Source of the DNA: Galbibacter sp038433465
Lineage (GTDB): Bacteria > Bacteroidota > Bacteroidia > Flavobacteriales > Flavobacteriaceae
Direction of reading: 5' to 3'
Length of the DNA: 64,000 nucleotides
Assembly: GCF_038433465.1 (NCBI RefSeq)
Contig: NZ_JAESVF010000005.1
Location: 1-64,000 of the forward strand
The notes below the pieces were generated by a model, which saw only the letters and a list, made by a program, of their open reading frames with translations, was not told the origin of the DNA and made no database searches. The translations under genes were made by a program, and so were the position numbers. Shown piece after piece: positions 26,280 to 35,585 of this stretch. Positions within the stretch are counted from its first letter, which is position 1, and each line of letters begins with the position of its first letter.

Positions 26280-28913
26280 ATGGCGGTAAAAACAAAAGAG
26301 CATCAACGAATTGAAGATCAATATTCAGAAAAAGTAGATTGGTTAAAATGGGGGCCGTATTTAAGCGAGCGCCAATGGGGAACTGTTCGCGAAGATTACA
26401 GTAAGCACGGTAATGCTTGGGGCTATTTTACACACGATCATGCGCGAAGTAGAGCATACCGTTGGGGTGAAGATGGAATTGCAGGAATTTCCGACCGCTA
26501 TTGTAATATTTGCTTTGGAGTTACTTTGTGGAACGGAGCCGATGCAATTTTAAAAGAACGCTTGTTTGGTTTAACCGGCCCAGAAGGAAATCATGGGGAG
26601 GATGTAAAAGAGCTTTATTATTACCTTGAGAATACTCCGACGCATTCGTATATGAAGCATTTATATAAGTACCCGCAAACTAAATTTCCTTATGATAAAG
26701 TGGTAAGTGAAAACCGAAAGCGGGGTTTGAATGATTTGGAATACGAAATTTTGGATACCGATGCCTTTAAAAATGGGAATTATTTTGATGTTGTTACTGA
26801 GTATGCTAAAGCAGATAATGAAGATTTGCTGATAAAAATTACCGTTAATAATAAAAGTAAAAACAAAGCACCCTTACATTTGTTGCCAACGCTTTGGATG
26901 CGGAATCATTGGAGTTTTGTAGGGATGAATGAAAAACCTACGATTAAAAAAGAAATACAAAACGATCAATCTTTTGTGTCGATATCGCATAGTTATGTAG
27001 GCGATTATTATATGTATTTTGATAAACCAGATATGCTTTTTTTTACTGAAAATGAAACCAATGAAGAAGCGGTTTATCTCCGAAAGAATGATCACCCGTT
27101 TAAGAAGGATTTATTTCATAAAGCATTAATCGAAGGTGATATTTCTCTGCCAACATCTAAAAGCGAAGGCACTAAATTCGCTCCGGTTTATAAATTGAAT
27201 TTCAATCCGGGGGAGGAGAAGGTCATTCAACTTCGATTGTCTGCTACAAAACTTGTAAGTCCGTTTGATAGTTCTTTTGATCAATTGTTTGCCTTCCGAA
27301 GAAAAGAATGCGACGAGTTTTACAATGAAATTACAAAGGGAAATACCAGTGAGCGAAAGTCGATTCAGCGTCAGGCATATGCGGGGTTGTTATGGACAAA
27401 ACAATATTATAACTACGAAGTGGAGACTTGGTTGAAAGGCGATTCGGATGTTTCAATACCACCCGTAGAAAGACTTTCGGGGCGAAATAGTAATTGGAAA
27501 ACACTTCGAAATCACGATATTTTATCAATGCCCGATAAGTGGGAATATCCTTGGTATGCGGCATGGGATTCTGCTTTTCACTGTGTGTCACTCGCTAAAA
27601 TTGACCCTGATTTTGCCAAAGAGCAACTTATTTTGTTTACCAGAGAATGGTATATGGCGCCAAACGGGCAGATTCCTGCTTACGAATGGTCGTTTAGCGA
27701 TGTAAATCCGCCAGTGCAAGCTTGGGCTTCAATGAAAGTTTATCAAATAGAAAAAGAGCAAAAAGGGGCTGGCGATGTAAAGTTTTTAAAACGCATGCTT
27801 AACAAATTGGCGCTAAACTTTACGTGGTGGGTTAATCAATTGGATAGTAACAACAATAATATTTTTGAAGGCGGATTTTTAGGACTCGATAATATTGGGG
27901 TCTTTGATAGAAGTTACGGAGTGCCCGGAAATGGAAAGTTGGAGCAAGTTGATGGTACTTCTTGGATGGCGCTTTACAGTTTGAGCATGCTAGAGATTAG
28001 CTTGGAAATAGCTATGCACGACGATGCTTTTGAAGACATGGCGATAAAATATTTCGGTCATTTTGTTTTTATTGCTGAAGCGCTTAATAATTTAAGCATC
28101 AATAACGAAGGGACTTGGGATGAAGAAGAAGGTTTTTTCTACGATAGATTGACATTGCCAACTGGCGAATCTACACCTATTAAAGTGCGTTCTATTGCTG
28201 GTTTACTTTCTATGACTGCAGTGCTGAATATTAAAAAAGAGGTTTTACAGAAGTTGCCAAAGTTTCAATACAGTGTGAATTGGTTTAAAAAATACCGTAG
28301 AAAAACGTTGAAATATCCGGTAATTCAATCGTTTGTAGAGGGGGAAGATTTGTTGCTTTCGTTGGTGCCACAAGATCGGTTACTGATTTTGATGAAGAGT
28401 TTTTTAGATGAAAACGAATTTTTAAGTGAATACGGAATTCGTTCTTTATCCAAGGCACATCAAACGTCTTATCACATTAAAATTGATAATATCGATTATT
28501 CTATAAATTACGAATCGGGAGAATCTACGGTGCATCTTTTTGGAGGAAACTCGAATTGGAGAGGTCCGATTTGGATGCCTCTAAACTTCCTTTTTATTCA
28601 GGCATTAAAAGAATATCAAAGTCATAATTTAGGAAGCCTGACTTTTGAATTCCCTACCGGAAGTGGTAAGAAACAAGAGTTGTCAGAAATTATAAGAAAT
28701 CTAAGCGAGCGCCTCATAAAAATGTTTGAGATGGATGAAAACGGACAAAGACCTATAAATGCGAATCATCCAGAGGTTTACAAAACGGATGATTATAAAG
28801 ACTTGATTTTGTTTTACGAATACTTTGACGGCGATAACGGTCGCGGTTTGGGAGCTTCGCATCAAACAGGGTGGACGAGCCTAGTTGCTAATTTAATTGA
28901 TGAGGTTTCTTAG
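26280..28913 (+). CDS. Glycoside hydrolase family 63-like glucosidase
   Basis: The 877-residue protein has no signal peptide, so it is probably cytoplasmic. It has the long bacterial GH63/MGH1 form: an N-terminal beta-sandwich with WGPYLSERQWGTVREDYS and HARSRAYRWGEDGI, then an (alpha/alpha)6 barrel with PWYAAWDSAFHCVSLA, NGQIPAYEWSFSDVNPP, SNWRGPIWMPLNFL and LGASHQTGWTSLVA. Eukaryotic relatives trim glucose from glycoproteins; the bacterial substrates are mostly alpha-glucosides and unknown here. It stands alone, flanked on both sides by copies of one dispersed repeat. Confidence 0.88.
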   Translation: MAVKTKEHQRIEDQYSEKVDWLKWGPYLSERQWGTVREDYSKHGNAWGYFTHDHARSRAYRWGEDGIAGISDRYCNICFGVTLWNGADAILKERLFGLTGPEGNHGEDVKELYYYLENTPTHSYMKHLYKYPQTKFPYDKVVSENRKRGLNDLEYEILDTDAFKNGNYFDVVTEYAKADNEDLLIKITVNNKSKNKAPLHLLPTLWMRNHWSFVGMNEKPTIKKEIQNDQSFVSISHSYVGDYYMYFDKPDMLFFTENETNEEAVYLRKNDHPFKKDLFHKALIEGDISLPTSKSEGTKFAPVYKLNFNPGEEKVIQLRLSATKLVSPFDSSFDQLFAFRRKECDEFYNEITKGNTSERKSIQRQAYAGLLWTKQYYNYEVETWLKGDSDVSIPPVERLSGRNSNWKTLRNHDILSMPDKWEYPWYAAWDSAFHCVSLAKIDPDFAKEQLILFTREWYMAPNGQIPAYEWSFSDVNPPVQAWASMKVYQIEKEQKGAGDVKFLKRMLNKLALNFTWWVNQLDSNNNNIFEGGFLGLDNIGVFDRSYGVPGNGKLEQVDGTSWMALYSLSMLEISLEIAMHDDAFEDMAIKYFGHFVFIAEALNNLSINNEGTWDEEEGFFYDRLTLPTGESTPIKVRSIAGLLSMTAVLNIKKEVLQKLPKFQYSVNWFKKYRRKTLKYPVIQSFVEGEDLLLSLVPQDRLLILMKSFLDENEFLSEYGIRSLSKAHQTSYHIKIDNIDYSINYESGESTVHLFGGNSNWRGPIWMPLNFLFIQALKEYQSHNLGSLTFEFPTGSGKKQELSEIIRNLSERLIKMFEMDENGQRPINANHPEVYKTDDYKDLILFYEYFDGDNGRGLGASHQTGWTSLVANLIDEVS

Positions 28914-28980
28914 TATCGATTTTATTTTAAAATATTATTCTAAAGTGAGTTTGATGTAAGAATGATGAATTTGTAATGAA

Positions 28981-29158
28981 ATTGACCTATTTAAAAAGTA
29001 TTGAAAATCAAGGAAGCTGTGTTGGGTGAAAGATAAAAAGCTGTTTGAGCGTAGCGAGTTCTTTTTATCTGTGGAGGATGTTTCCGTAGATTTTTTTGAT
29101 GCTTTTTAAATCAGTCTTGACTTTTTTGTTTCGTTTTTGTGTCAAGACAAAAATGAAA
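28981..29158 (+). repeat. ~175-bp structured dispersed repeat, copy A
   Basis: Aligns over its full length with 55715-55890. Landmarks in order: AAAAAGTATTGAAAATCAAG, a stem AGATAAAAAG / CTTTTTATCT, GTGGAGGATG, CCGTAGATTTT, ATGCTTTTTAAATCAGTC, GTCTTGAC / GTCAAGAC and the terminal hairpin. No ORF is conserved between copies. It fills most of the gap between the glucosidase and murF. Confidence 0.85.
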
Positions 29159-29213
29159 GTATTGTTAAATAATTGATATACAAATATTTAAATTCATCGA
29201 TATTGTGCTGAAG

Positions 29214-30491
29214 TTATTCCAAAGATTCAAGAATCCTTTCAAGCGCCATTCCTCTTGAGCCCTTTATTAAAATGTTTTTTTGCTGAATATTATTGTTTTC
29301 GATGTATGTTTTTAAATCGTTAAAGGTTTTTAGTTTTTGCGATTTTGTGGTTGTTTTGAAGAAATTTTCACCAACTAAAAGTGTCAAGTCGAAGTTTAAA
29401 TTTTCAGCTAAAGAAGCTATGTTTTGGTGTTCTCGTGTTGCTTCATTTCCAAGTTCAAACATATCACCAAGAATTACAACTTTACCTTCGGTGTTTAACT
29501 GACTGAAATTTTCTAAGGCTACTTTCATACTCGAAGGGTTGGCGTTGTAGGCGTCTAAAATAATTTCGTGTTTCTTGGAGGTTATTATTTGTGAGCGGTT
29601 ATTGGTTGGTTTATAGTTTTCGATTGCATCTTTAATAGCTTCCGTAGGAATATCAAAATAAGTCCCGATAGTTATTGCGATGGCGATATTAGTGAAATTA
29701 TATGTGCCAATTAGGTTTGATTGAATGTTTGTGTCATTGTAAGAAATAGTGACAAACGGATCAGCGCTTTGAAGCTTAATTTGATAATCTGTGTTTTCTT
29801 TTTGGCTAAAACCTACTTTGTGTTTGTATCCGCTTAATTTTTCAGTTTGAATACTGTCATCTGCATTATAAAATATAGTTTTATCTGATTTTATCAGGTG
29901 ATTGTAGAGTTCGCTTTTTCCTTTTATTACACCTTCAACACCCCCAAAACCTTCGAGATGTGCTTTCCCGAAATTGGTAATATAACCATAGTTTGGATGT
30001 GCGATATTGCATAAGCTTTCAATTTCTTTTAAATGATTTGCGCCCATTTCAACAACTCCAATTTCGGTAGTTTTATCCATCGACAAAAGTGTTAGTGGCA
30101 CTCCGATGTGGTTGTTTAAATTTCCTTGAGTGGCGACAGTTTTAAATTTTTTTGAAAGCACTGCATTGATGAGTTCTTTTGTGGTAGTTTTTCCGTTACT
30201 TCCTGTGAGGGAAATTATTGGAATGTTTAAGTATTCTCGGTGGTATTTTGCTAATTGCTGAAGGGTGTCTAAACAATTTTCAACAAGGATAATATTTTCT
30301 GAAGTTTGAAACTTTTCTTCATCTACAACTGCAAATGAAGCTCCTTTTTTTAGGGCTTCTTCAGCAAAAGTGTTGCCATTAAAATTGTCTCCTTTAAGCG
30401 CAAAAAAGAGTGTGTTTTCTTTGATTTTTCGAGTGTCGGTTACAATACCTTCGGTTGTAAGATATATGTTGTGTAGTGCTTCAATTTTCAT
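29214..30491 (-). CDS. murF: UDP-N-acetylmuramoyl-tripeptide--D-alanyl-D-alanine ligase
   Basis: Adds D-Ala-D-Ala to the UDP-MurNAc tripeptide in the cytoplasm. The 425-residue Mur ligase has an N-terminal substrate domain (DTRKIKENTLFFALKG), the P-loop TGSNGKTTTK (97-105), VVEMGANHLKEI, TNFGKAHLEGFGG and a C-terminal domain with DAYNANPSS. Its partner ddl is at 52 kb. It is downstream of gldJ on the same strand, as in other flavobacteria, but a terminator lies between them. Confidence 0.95.
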   Translation of the reverse strand: MKIEALHNIYLTTEGIVTDTRKIKENTLFFALKGDNFNGNTFAEEALKKGASFAVVDEEKFQTSENIILVENCLDTLQQLAKYHREYLNIPIISLTGSNGKTTTKELINAVLSKKFKTVATQGNLNNHIGVPLTLLSMDKTTEIGVVEMGANHLKEIESLCNIAHPNYGYITNFGKAHLEGFGGVEGVIKGKSELYNHLIKSDKTIFYNADDSIQTEKLSGYKHKVGFSQKENTDYQIKLQSADPFVTISYNDTNIQSNLIGTYNFTNIAIAITIGTYFDIPTEAIKDAIENYKPTNNRSQIITSKKHEIILDAYNANPSSMKVALENFSQLNTEGKVVILGDMFELGNEATREHQNIASLAENLNFDLTLLVGENFFKTTTKSQKLKTFNDLKTYIENNNIQQKNILIKGSRGMALERILESLE

Positions 30492-30504
30492 AAAATAAAT
30501 GTAT

Positions 30505-30535
30505 AAAAAAAGCTCTGAAATTTTCAGAGCTTTTT
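30505..30535 (-). terminator. Terminator between gldJ and murF
   Basis: Stem AAGCTCTGAAA / TTTCAGAGCTT with flanking A and T runs, 25 bp after the gldJ stop and 14 bp before the murF start. Confidence 0.85.
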
Positions 30536-30559
30536 GAGTAAATATTTTTGAAAGAAAAT

Positions 30560-32209
30560 CTAGTTTCTAGGAGTTTTCTTTTCTTTAGCTTTCGATCCAA
30601 CTCTCGACATAGCACATCTAAACCCAATGTAGTCTGTAGCCATGTACTGAGGCATGTATCTTCTTTGCGCTGGGTCTAACCAATAAGCTCTGTCTTTCCA
30701 AGAACCTCCTTTGTAAACTCTAACCTCGTCACTAACAAGTGTAGTTCTTGAGTTGGAGTCGTCAATTTGTTTGATAATGTTTCCTAAAGAATCTCTAATG
30801 ATTTTGTTTTTAGGAGCATTGTACATTCTTTTAGTATCGTCTTGCTCAGCGTCATCGCTAAACATATCGTAATATCTTGTTGAGCCTTTGTCACCATCTC
30901 TGTAGTCTCTGTTGTCGCTTGTATCAAAGTTGGTTCTAAGGTATGTGTCGTCTTCGTCAATTGGAATCATTGCAATTTCTCCTGGAAGATCTCTAGCAAC
31001 AATACGTCCGTTACTTAAAGTGTCGTATTTAATTCCGTCGCGTCCTACAATTCTAACTTTTCCATCTTCTCCGATAGAAGTTTTCATGTAAACGTTTCCG
31101 CGGTAATAGTTAAAGTCGTTTGCTTCGTCATCAACAATTGGTCGATACACATCGGCAACCCACTCGGCAACGTTTCCAGCCATGTCGTATAATCCCCAAT
31201 CGTTTGGAGGGTACGATTTTACTTCAGCAGTAATATCGGCACTATCGTCAGACCATCCTGCGATACCACCGTAATCTCCTCTACCTTGTTTGAAGTTAGC
31301 TAATTGATCACCACGGTTTTTTCTTTTTCCTGAACGGGTGTATTCACCTTCCCAAGGATATTTTTTTCTACCTCTGTAGTTGTTGTATTCTCTAGTTCCT
31401 ACAATTGCAGTTGCTGCATATTCCCACTCAGTTTCTGTTGGAAGTCTGTAGGCAGGCATAATAACTCCGCTTGAACGTTTTGCGTAGATATTTGTGCCAT
31501 CGTCGTTTCCGACTTTATCGCCTTGTAAATTCCCGATTTGACCAGAATAAGTGTCTTCCGGAGTGTTTAGATATGTTTCGGTACTAAAAGTTCCTTCAAC
31601 TTCTCCGTTTACAGCTGCGTATTTACTGTTTTTTGCAAGGTAACCTTCTCTCTCAAGCATAAGTTCGTTAACTCTGTCGGTTCTCCATTCAGAAAACTGT
31701 ACAGCTTGAACCCAGTTAACACCAACAACAGGATATTCAGCATAAGCTGGATGTCTAAGGTAGTTATTGGTCATAACCTCGTTATACCCAAGTCGGTTTC
31801 TCCAAACGAGTGTGTCTGGGAGTGCTCCTTTGTAAATGTTTGCATAGGCAGGATCGTCTGGAGGGTAAACGCTTTTAAGGTAATCAAGGTACTCCATGTA
31901 CATCTTGTTCGTTACCTCGGTTTCGTCCATGTAGAACGATTGCACGTGTTGTTGTGTAGGTGTGTTGTTCCAATCGTGCATTACGTCGTCTTGAACTTTA
32001 CCTCTTGTAAAGGTTCCTCCTTCAATAAATACAAGTCCTGGGGCGGTTTCTTGTTCTTTGAAATTAGTATTGTACTGAAAACCACCGTCGTTGGAGTTTA
32101 TTTCCCAGCCTGTGGCTCTAGAGGTGTTTTTTGAGTTTTTGCTACAACTAGTAAAACTCGCAAACGCCAATAAGCATAATACATATGGATTAAAAAAATA
32201 CTTCTTCAT
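30560..32209 (-). CDS. gldJ: Gliding motility lipoprotein GldJ
   Basis: The 549-residue protein has a lipoprotein signal with Cys22 (FASFTSCSK). After a short linker comes a long formylglycine-generating-enzyme-like (SUMF1) fold: FIEGGTFTRG, YMDETEVTNKMYMEYL, VVGVNWVQAVQFSEW, RLPTETEWEYAA, DMAGNVAEWVADVY, VYKGGSWKDRAYW and GFRCAMSR. GldJ is essential for gliding and T9SS function in F. johnsoniae and lies in the cell envelope. It keeps the fold but not a known enzyme activity. It is divergent from porV, with porU absent from between them. Confidence 0.95.
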   Translation of the reverse strand: MKKYFFNPYVLCLLAFASFTSCSKNSKNTSRATGWEINSNDGGFQYNTNFKEQETAPGLVFIEGGTFTRGKVQDDVMHDWNNTPTQQHVQSFYMDETEVTNKMYMEYLDYLKSVYPPDDPAYANIYKGALPDTLVWRNRLGYNEVMTNNYLRHPAYAEYPVVGVNWVQAVQFSEWRTDRVNELMLEREGYLAKNSKYAAVNGEVEGTFSTETYLNTPEDTYSGQIGNLQGDKVGNDDGTNIYAKRSSGVIMPAYRLPTETEWEYAATAIVGTREYNNYRGRKKYPWEGEYTRSGKRKNRGDQLANFKQGRGDYGGIAGWSDDSADITAEVKSYPPNDWGLYDMAGNVAEWVADVYRPIVDDEANDFNYYRGNVYMKTSIGEDGKVRIVGRDGIKYDTLSNGRIVARDLPGEIAMIPIDEDDTYLRTNFDTSDNRDYRDGDKGSTRYYDMFSDDAEQDDTKRMYNAPKNKIIRDSLGNIIKQIDDSNSRTTLVSDEVRVYKGGSWKDRAYWLDPAQRRYMPQYMATDYIGFRCAMSRVGSKAKEKKTPRN

Positions 32210-32519
32210 AGTTAAGATTTGAGTTGTCTTAAATAAGTGTGCAATATAGCAATTAAGTGTTTCAATTCAATTTTTTTCATAAAAATTGTGTCTGTAATGT
32301 TGTCAAACTTCTCTGCGCTGTTGTAAAAACGACTAAATGTGGATTTTATTATTTTTAAGTAAATTTTATTCTGTAAGCTTGTGTTCGAAAGTTAATTTTA
32401 AGCGATTTATGAGACTTAAAATTTAATTATGTAGAATTTTTTTTATAAAAATTCTATTTTTCACACACGTTTTTTCTTAATAATACGTTAATTGCATAAT
32501 GTTATGTTTGTGTATAACA
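32210..32519. other. gldJ-porV intergenic region
   Basis: AT-rich, no ORF. It holds a palindrome TAGAATTTTT / AAAAATTCTA at ~32432-32456 and a small dyad GTTAT...ATAAC at 32501-32518 just before the porV promoter. These may be regulatory, but nothing in the sequence names a regulator. Confidence 0.5.
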
Positions 32520-32550
32520 TTTGTGCTGACACAATAAAAAAGTATATTTG
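32520..32550 (+). promoter_or_regulatory. Promoter of porV
   Basis: TTTG (32520-32523), exactly 19 nt, then TATATTTG (32543-32550), 24 nt before the ATG. Full consensus match. Confidence 0.75.
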
Positions 32551-32574
32551 TTTTATTATTCAACCCAAAATTAA

Positions 32575-33729
32575 ATGAAATTAAATCTTTTACTTTTAAG
32601 TCTGTTGTTTGTAACTCCCATGCTTAAGGCTCAAGAGCAGTCTAGAGTAATTACAACGGCAGTGCCTTTTTTAACCGTTGCTGCAGATGCGCGTTCTGCT
32701 GGGATGGGTGATGTTGGAGCTACAACTTCGCCAGATGTTTTTTCGCAACAATGGAATCCTGCTAAATATGCTTTTACTGAAAAACAATATGGAATTGGGT
32801 TGAGTTATACACCATATTTAACCAATCTTGTAAACGATATTGCTTTGTTGAATGCTACTTTTTATAGCAGAATTAACGAGCGTAGTGCTTGGGCAGCTAG
32901 TTTGCGGTATTTTGGACTTGGAGATATAGAATTTATTACTGAAAGTGAAGCGCAAATGGGTGCGCCTCCAACCATTGTTCGTCCGAGTGAATTGGCACTT
33001 GATGCATCGTATTCATTAAAATTGAGCGAAACTTATTCGATGGCAGTTGCAGGAAGGTTTATCCGTTCAGATTTAAAATATCAAGATGAAACTACCGATG
33101 GTACTGCGGCAAGTACCTTTGCAGTTGATGTGGCAGGATATTATCAGTCTAGAGAAATTGCATATGAAGACTTTAATGGTGTTTGGAAAGGAGCATTTAA
33201 TATTTCGAATATTGGTCCGAAGTTAAAATATGATGAAGACGACAGTCGCCAAAGTAGTTTGCCTACAAATTTAAAACTTGGTGGAGGGTTCGATTTTATT
33301 TTTGATCCTGTTAATGTATTGTCGTTGAATTTAGAGTTTAATAAATTATTGGTGCCAACACCAAGTGACTCTAATGGAGATGGCGAAATAAATACACAAG
33401 ACGATTATTACAATGAGAGCTTTTTTACAGGGATGTTTACTTCTTTTGGAGATGCGCCCGATGGCTTTAGCGAAGAGTTAAAAGAGATTGTTTGGGCTTT
33501 TGGAGCCGAGTATGTTTATAACGATGCATTTTCATTGCGTACAGGGTATTTTAATGAAAACGTAGATAAGGGTTCTCGTAAGTTTTTCTCATTGGGAGCA
33601 GGGTTTAAATACAAAGCAGCTACAATCGATTTATCTTATTTATTTTCAACATCGAGAGTGCGAAACCCATTAGAAAACACACTTCGATTCTCACTTACAT
33701 TTAACTTCGGAGACGATTATTACAATTAA
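32575..33729 (+). CDS. porV: Type IX secretion outer-membrane protein PorV (LptO)
   Basis: The 384-residue FadL-like barrel has a signal peptide (cleaved after LKAQ). The family core AVPFLTVAADARSAGMGDVGATTSPDVFSQQWNPAK is recognisable in pieces (AADARSAGMGDVG, QQWNPAKYAF). Strands continue to an aromatic-rich end (RFSLTFNFGDDYYN). PorV shuttles cargo from the T9SS translocon to the PorU sortase complex. A 12-residue insertion with SNGDGEINTQDD looks like a Ca-binding loop. It has its own promoter. Confidence 0.95.
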   Translation: MKLNLLLLSLLFVTPMLKAQEQSRVITTAVPFLTVAADARSAGMGDVGATTSPDVFSQQWNPAKYAFTEKQYGIGLSYTPYLTNLVNDIALLNATFYSRINERSAWAASLRYFGLGDIEFITESEAQMGAPPTIVRPSELALDASYSLKLSETYSMAVAGRFIRSDLKYQDETTDGTAASTFAVDVAGYYQSREIAYEDFNGVWKGAFNISNIGPKLKYDEDDSRQSSLPTNLKLGGGFDFIFDPVNVLSLNLEFNKLLVPTPSDSNGDGEINTQDDYYNESFFTGMFTSFGDAPDGFSEELKEIVWAFGAEYVYNDAFSLRTGYFNENVDKGSRKFFSLGAGFKYKAATIDLSYLFSTSRVRNPLENTLRFSLTFNFGDDYYN

Positions 33730-33800
33730 TCAACATCACTTAATAGTGTTCAAGTTGCATCAAATAATAATGTTGTGCTTAATTATGACCAACCAATGAG

Positions 33801-34694
33801 ATGGAATTAATAGAAAAATCAAATAGACTTCAATTTCACTATTATTTCAGAGACGATAGTCACACTATTGATTCTATAATTAGAAATGAATGTGAAAAAG
33901 AAATTCTCTTAATCTATAAAGAAATTGCAAATAGTTTAGGATTAGAACTTAAGTTAGAATCTTTTCCAACAGAAGAAGGAGGTTTTAAAGAAACATGGAA
34001 ATTTCTTGGAAAAAACTCAGTTCAAATCACACTAATTGTAAGTGTCGCAGCAATTATTATTTCTAGATTCCCAGTAGAAAATAAAGAATTAACAAAATTG
34101 CAAATCGAAAATCTACAACTTGACAATGAAATTAAAAGAAAGGAATTAGAAAAACTTAATCTAGAATTTATACAAGATGACGATGAATTAGACCAAAAAA
34201 AAGTTATTGATTCGGTCGAGCTTGTTAACAAGAATTATAAAATCTCTTGGAGAAAATCGAATTTATACAAGAAACTAAACAGCTATCAGAAAGTTGATTC
34301 TGTAGAGGTTATACGTTACGAAGATGAAAAACCAATTGGAAACCCGAGAAAAATCCCTAAAAGAGAATTTTCTAAATTTATTTTAAAATCGGATGATCTT
34401 CCTAAACTCGAAACTGAAAATGCAGTGATAGATGTAATTTCCCCAGCTATCAAAAGAGGAAAATTTAGATGGAAAGGGTTTTATAACAATGAAATTATAA
34501 CTTTTTTAATGGATGACTTTAATTTTAAATCTCAGGTTCTGAATGGAGATATTCACTTTTCTAATAAATTTTCGATAGAAGTCGAAATGACACAAAATCG
34601 AAAAATTAATCAGGACGGAGACATTAGAATAACCAATTCTGTCGTAAACAGAGTTATCGCATCTATTGAAAATGGACAAAGAATTGAATATTAA
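33801..34694 (+). CDS. Hypothetical protein with membrane helix and coiled coil
   Basis: The 297 residues divide into an N-terminal ~65-residue cytoplasmic part (RDDSHTIDSIIRNECEKEIL), a membrane helix at ~73-90 (SVQITLIVSVAAIIIS), a coiled coil at ~95-125 (LQIENLQLDNEIKRKELEKL) and a C-terminal beta-rich domain. I recognise no family. It starts 71 bp after porV and interrupts the porV-cdd neighbourhood. It is richer in Lys, Ile, Asn and Glu than its neighbours, which fits recent acquisition. A sensor or accessory defence role is only a guess. Confidence 0.7.
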   Translation: MELIEKSNRLQFHYYFRDDSHTIDSIIRNECEKEILLIYKEIANSLGLELKLESFPTEEGGFKETWKFLGKNSVQITLIVSVAAIIISRFPVENKELTKLQIENLQLDNEIKRKELEKLNLEFIQDDDELDQKKVIDSVELVNKNYKISWRKSNLYKKLNSYQKVDSVEVIRYEDEKPIGNPRKIPKREFSKFILKSDDLPKLETENAVIDVISPAIKRGKFRWKGFYNNEIITFLMDDFNFKSQVLNGDIHFSNKFSIEVEMTQNRKINQDGDIRITNSVVNRVIASIENGQRIEY

Positions 34695-34699
34695 AAATA

Positions 34700-34855
34700 A
34701 CTACGCACAACAATGGCAATAAGTAATTGTTCGTTCTCGCCTACTTCTGAAAATTCGCGAGGATTTTCAGCTTGGTGTGTACTTGTAAGGTTAATCGCTA
34801 ACCCACGCAACTACGCATAGCCGAGCCTGTAATTCGCTATTGTTTGATAAATATT
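34700..34855 (+). repeat. Foldable attC-like tail downstream of the cassette gene
   Basis: Begins ACGCACAACAATGGCAATAA and ends ATTCGCTATTGTTTG, whose reverse complement resembles the beginning. In the middle is a perfect hairpin CTGAAAAT / ATTTTCAG (34747-34770) with loop TCGCGAGG. The block CGCTAACCCACGCAACTACG is, to my memory, a recurring intergenic sequence in Bacteroidota, but I cannot check copy number here. Confidence 0.5.
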
Positions 34856-34935
34856 GTATTTTGGTAGTATATATTCAGTAGTAAAAATTTTTAGTTTTTT
34901 AAACTGAAGTAAAACTATCCATTTAAAAATTTTCA

Positions 34936-35427
34936 ATGAAAAAACTCGAAATAAAATCAACCTTAACTGTTTTTGATACTTTAGATGAATTGCCAACTGA
35001 AGTAGCATCGTTAATGAAAAAAGCTGTTCAGGCAAGAAAAAATGCATACGCACCTTATTCAAAATTTAGAGTAGGAGCAGCTTTGGAGTTAGAAAACGGA
35101 GCTATTGTGGTTGGAAACAATCAAGAAAATGCAGTTTACCCTTCAGGTTTGTGTGCCGAGCGTGTGGCAATTTTTCAAGCAGGAGCCATATATCCTAATA
35201 TTCCGATTAAGCGAATGGCAATTTCGGCATCTTCAGATACTTTTAATGTAGTAACGCCAATTCCTCCTTGTGGTGCGTGCCGACAGTCGATGTACGAGTA
35301 CGAAGAAAATTTAAAACAGCCTATAGAGCTATATTTTATGGGCGAAACAGGAAAAGTTGTAAAAGCAGATTCTGTGCAAGAATTACTACCGCTTACCTTC
35401 GGAAAAGCAACTTTGAACAATATTTAA
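34936..35427 (+). CDS. cdd: Cytidine deaminase
   Basis: Deaminates cytidine/deoxycytidine in pyrimidine salvage. The 163-residue protein has the zinc site CAERVA (Cys and catalytic Glu) and PPCGACRQ (two Cys ligands), with YAPYSKFRVGAAL and GxNxENAVYPSGLC for substrate binding. This is the homotetrameric three-Cys type. A ~25-residue N-terminal extension is usual for flavobacteria. Confidence 0.95.
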   Translation: MKKLEIKSTLTVFDTLDELPTEVASLMKKAVQARKNAYAPYSKFRVGAALELENGAIVVGNNQENAVYPSGLCAERVAIFQAGAIYPNIPIKRMAISASSDTFNVVTPIPPCGACRQSMYEYEENLKQPIELYFMGETGKVVKADSVQELLPLTFGKATLNNI

Positions 35428-35502
35428 CAAAAATCTTTTATAAAAGCAGTTTTTCATTTTTACACTTTTATTGAAAACGCTACTTTTGTATTGCATAAAA
35501 AA

Positions 35503-35535
35503 AATCAACCTTAAAGATTGAGGTTGTTCTTTTGT
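35503..35535 (+). terminator. Weak hairpin after cdd
   Basis: CAACCT / AGGTTG stem with loop TAAAGATTG and T-rich end. The short stem makes termination uncertain. No gene lies in 35428-35585. Confidence 0.4.
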
Positions 35536-35585
35536 GTGAAAGATTTTTATGCAAATGCGTAAATTTTGGCAAAAAGATAATATAG

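Larger units (their letters stand above)
33771..34855 (+). mobile_element. Candidate single-gene cassette between porV and cdd
   Basis: The hypothetical gene is bracketed by inverted core-like 8-mers: TGTTGTGC (33771-33778) before it and GCACAACA (34705-34712) after it. A ~145-bp structured tail follows the gene. The layout resembles an integron cassette (ORF plus a foldable recombination site), though the core 7-mers do not fully match GTTRRRY. No integrase is in the window. Confidence 0.4.
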
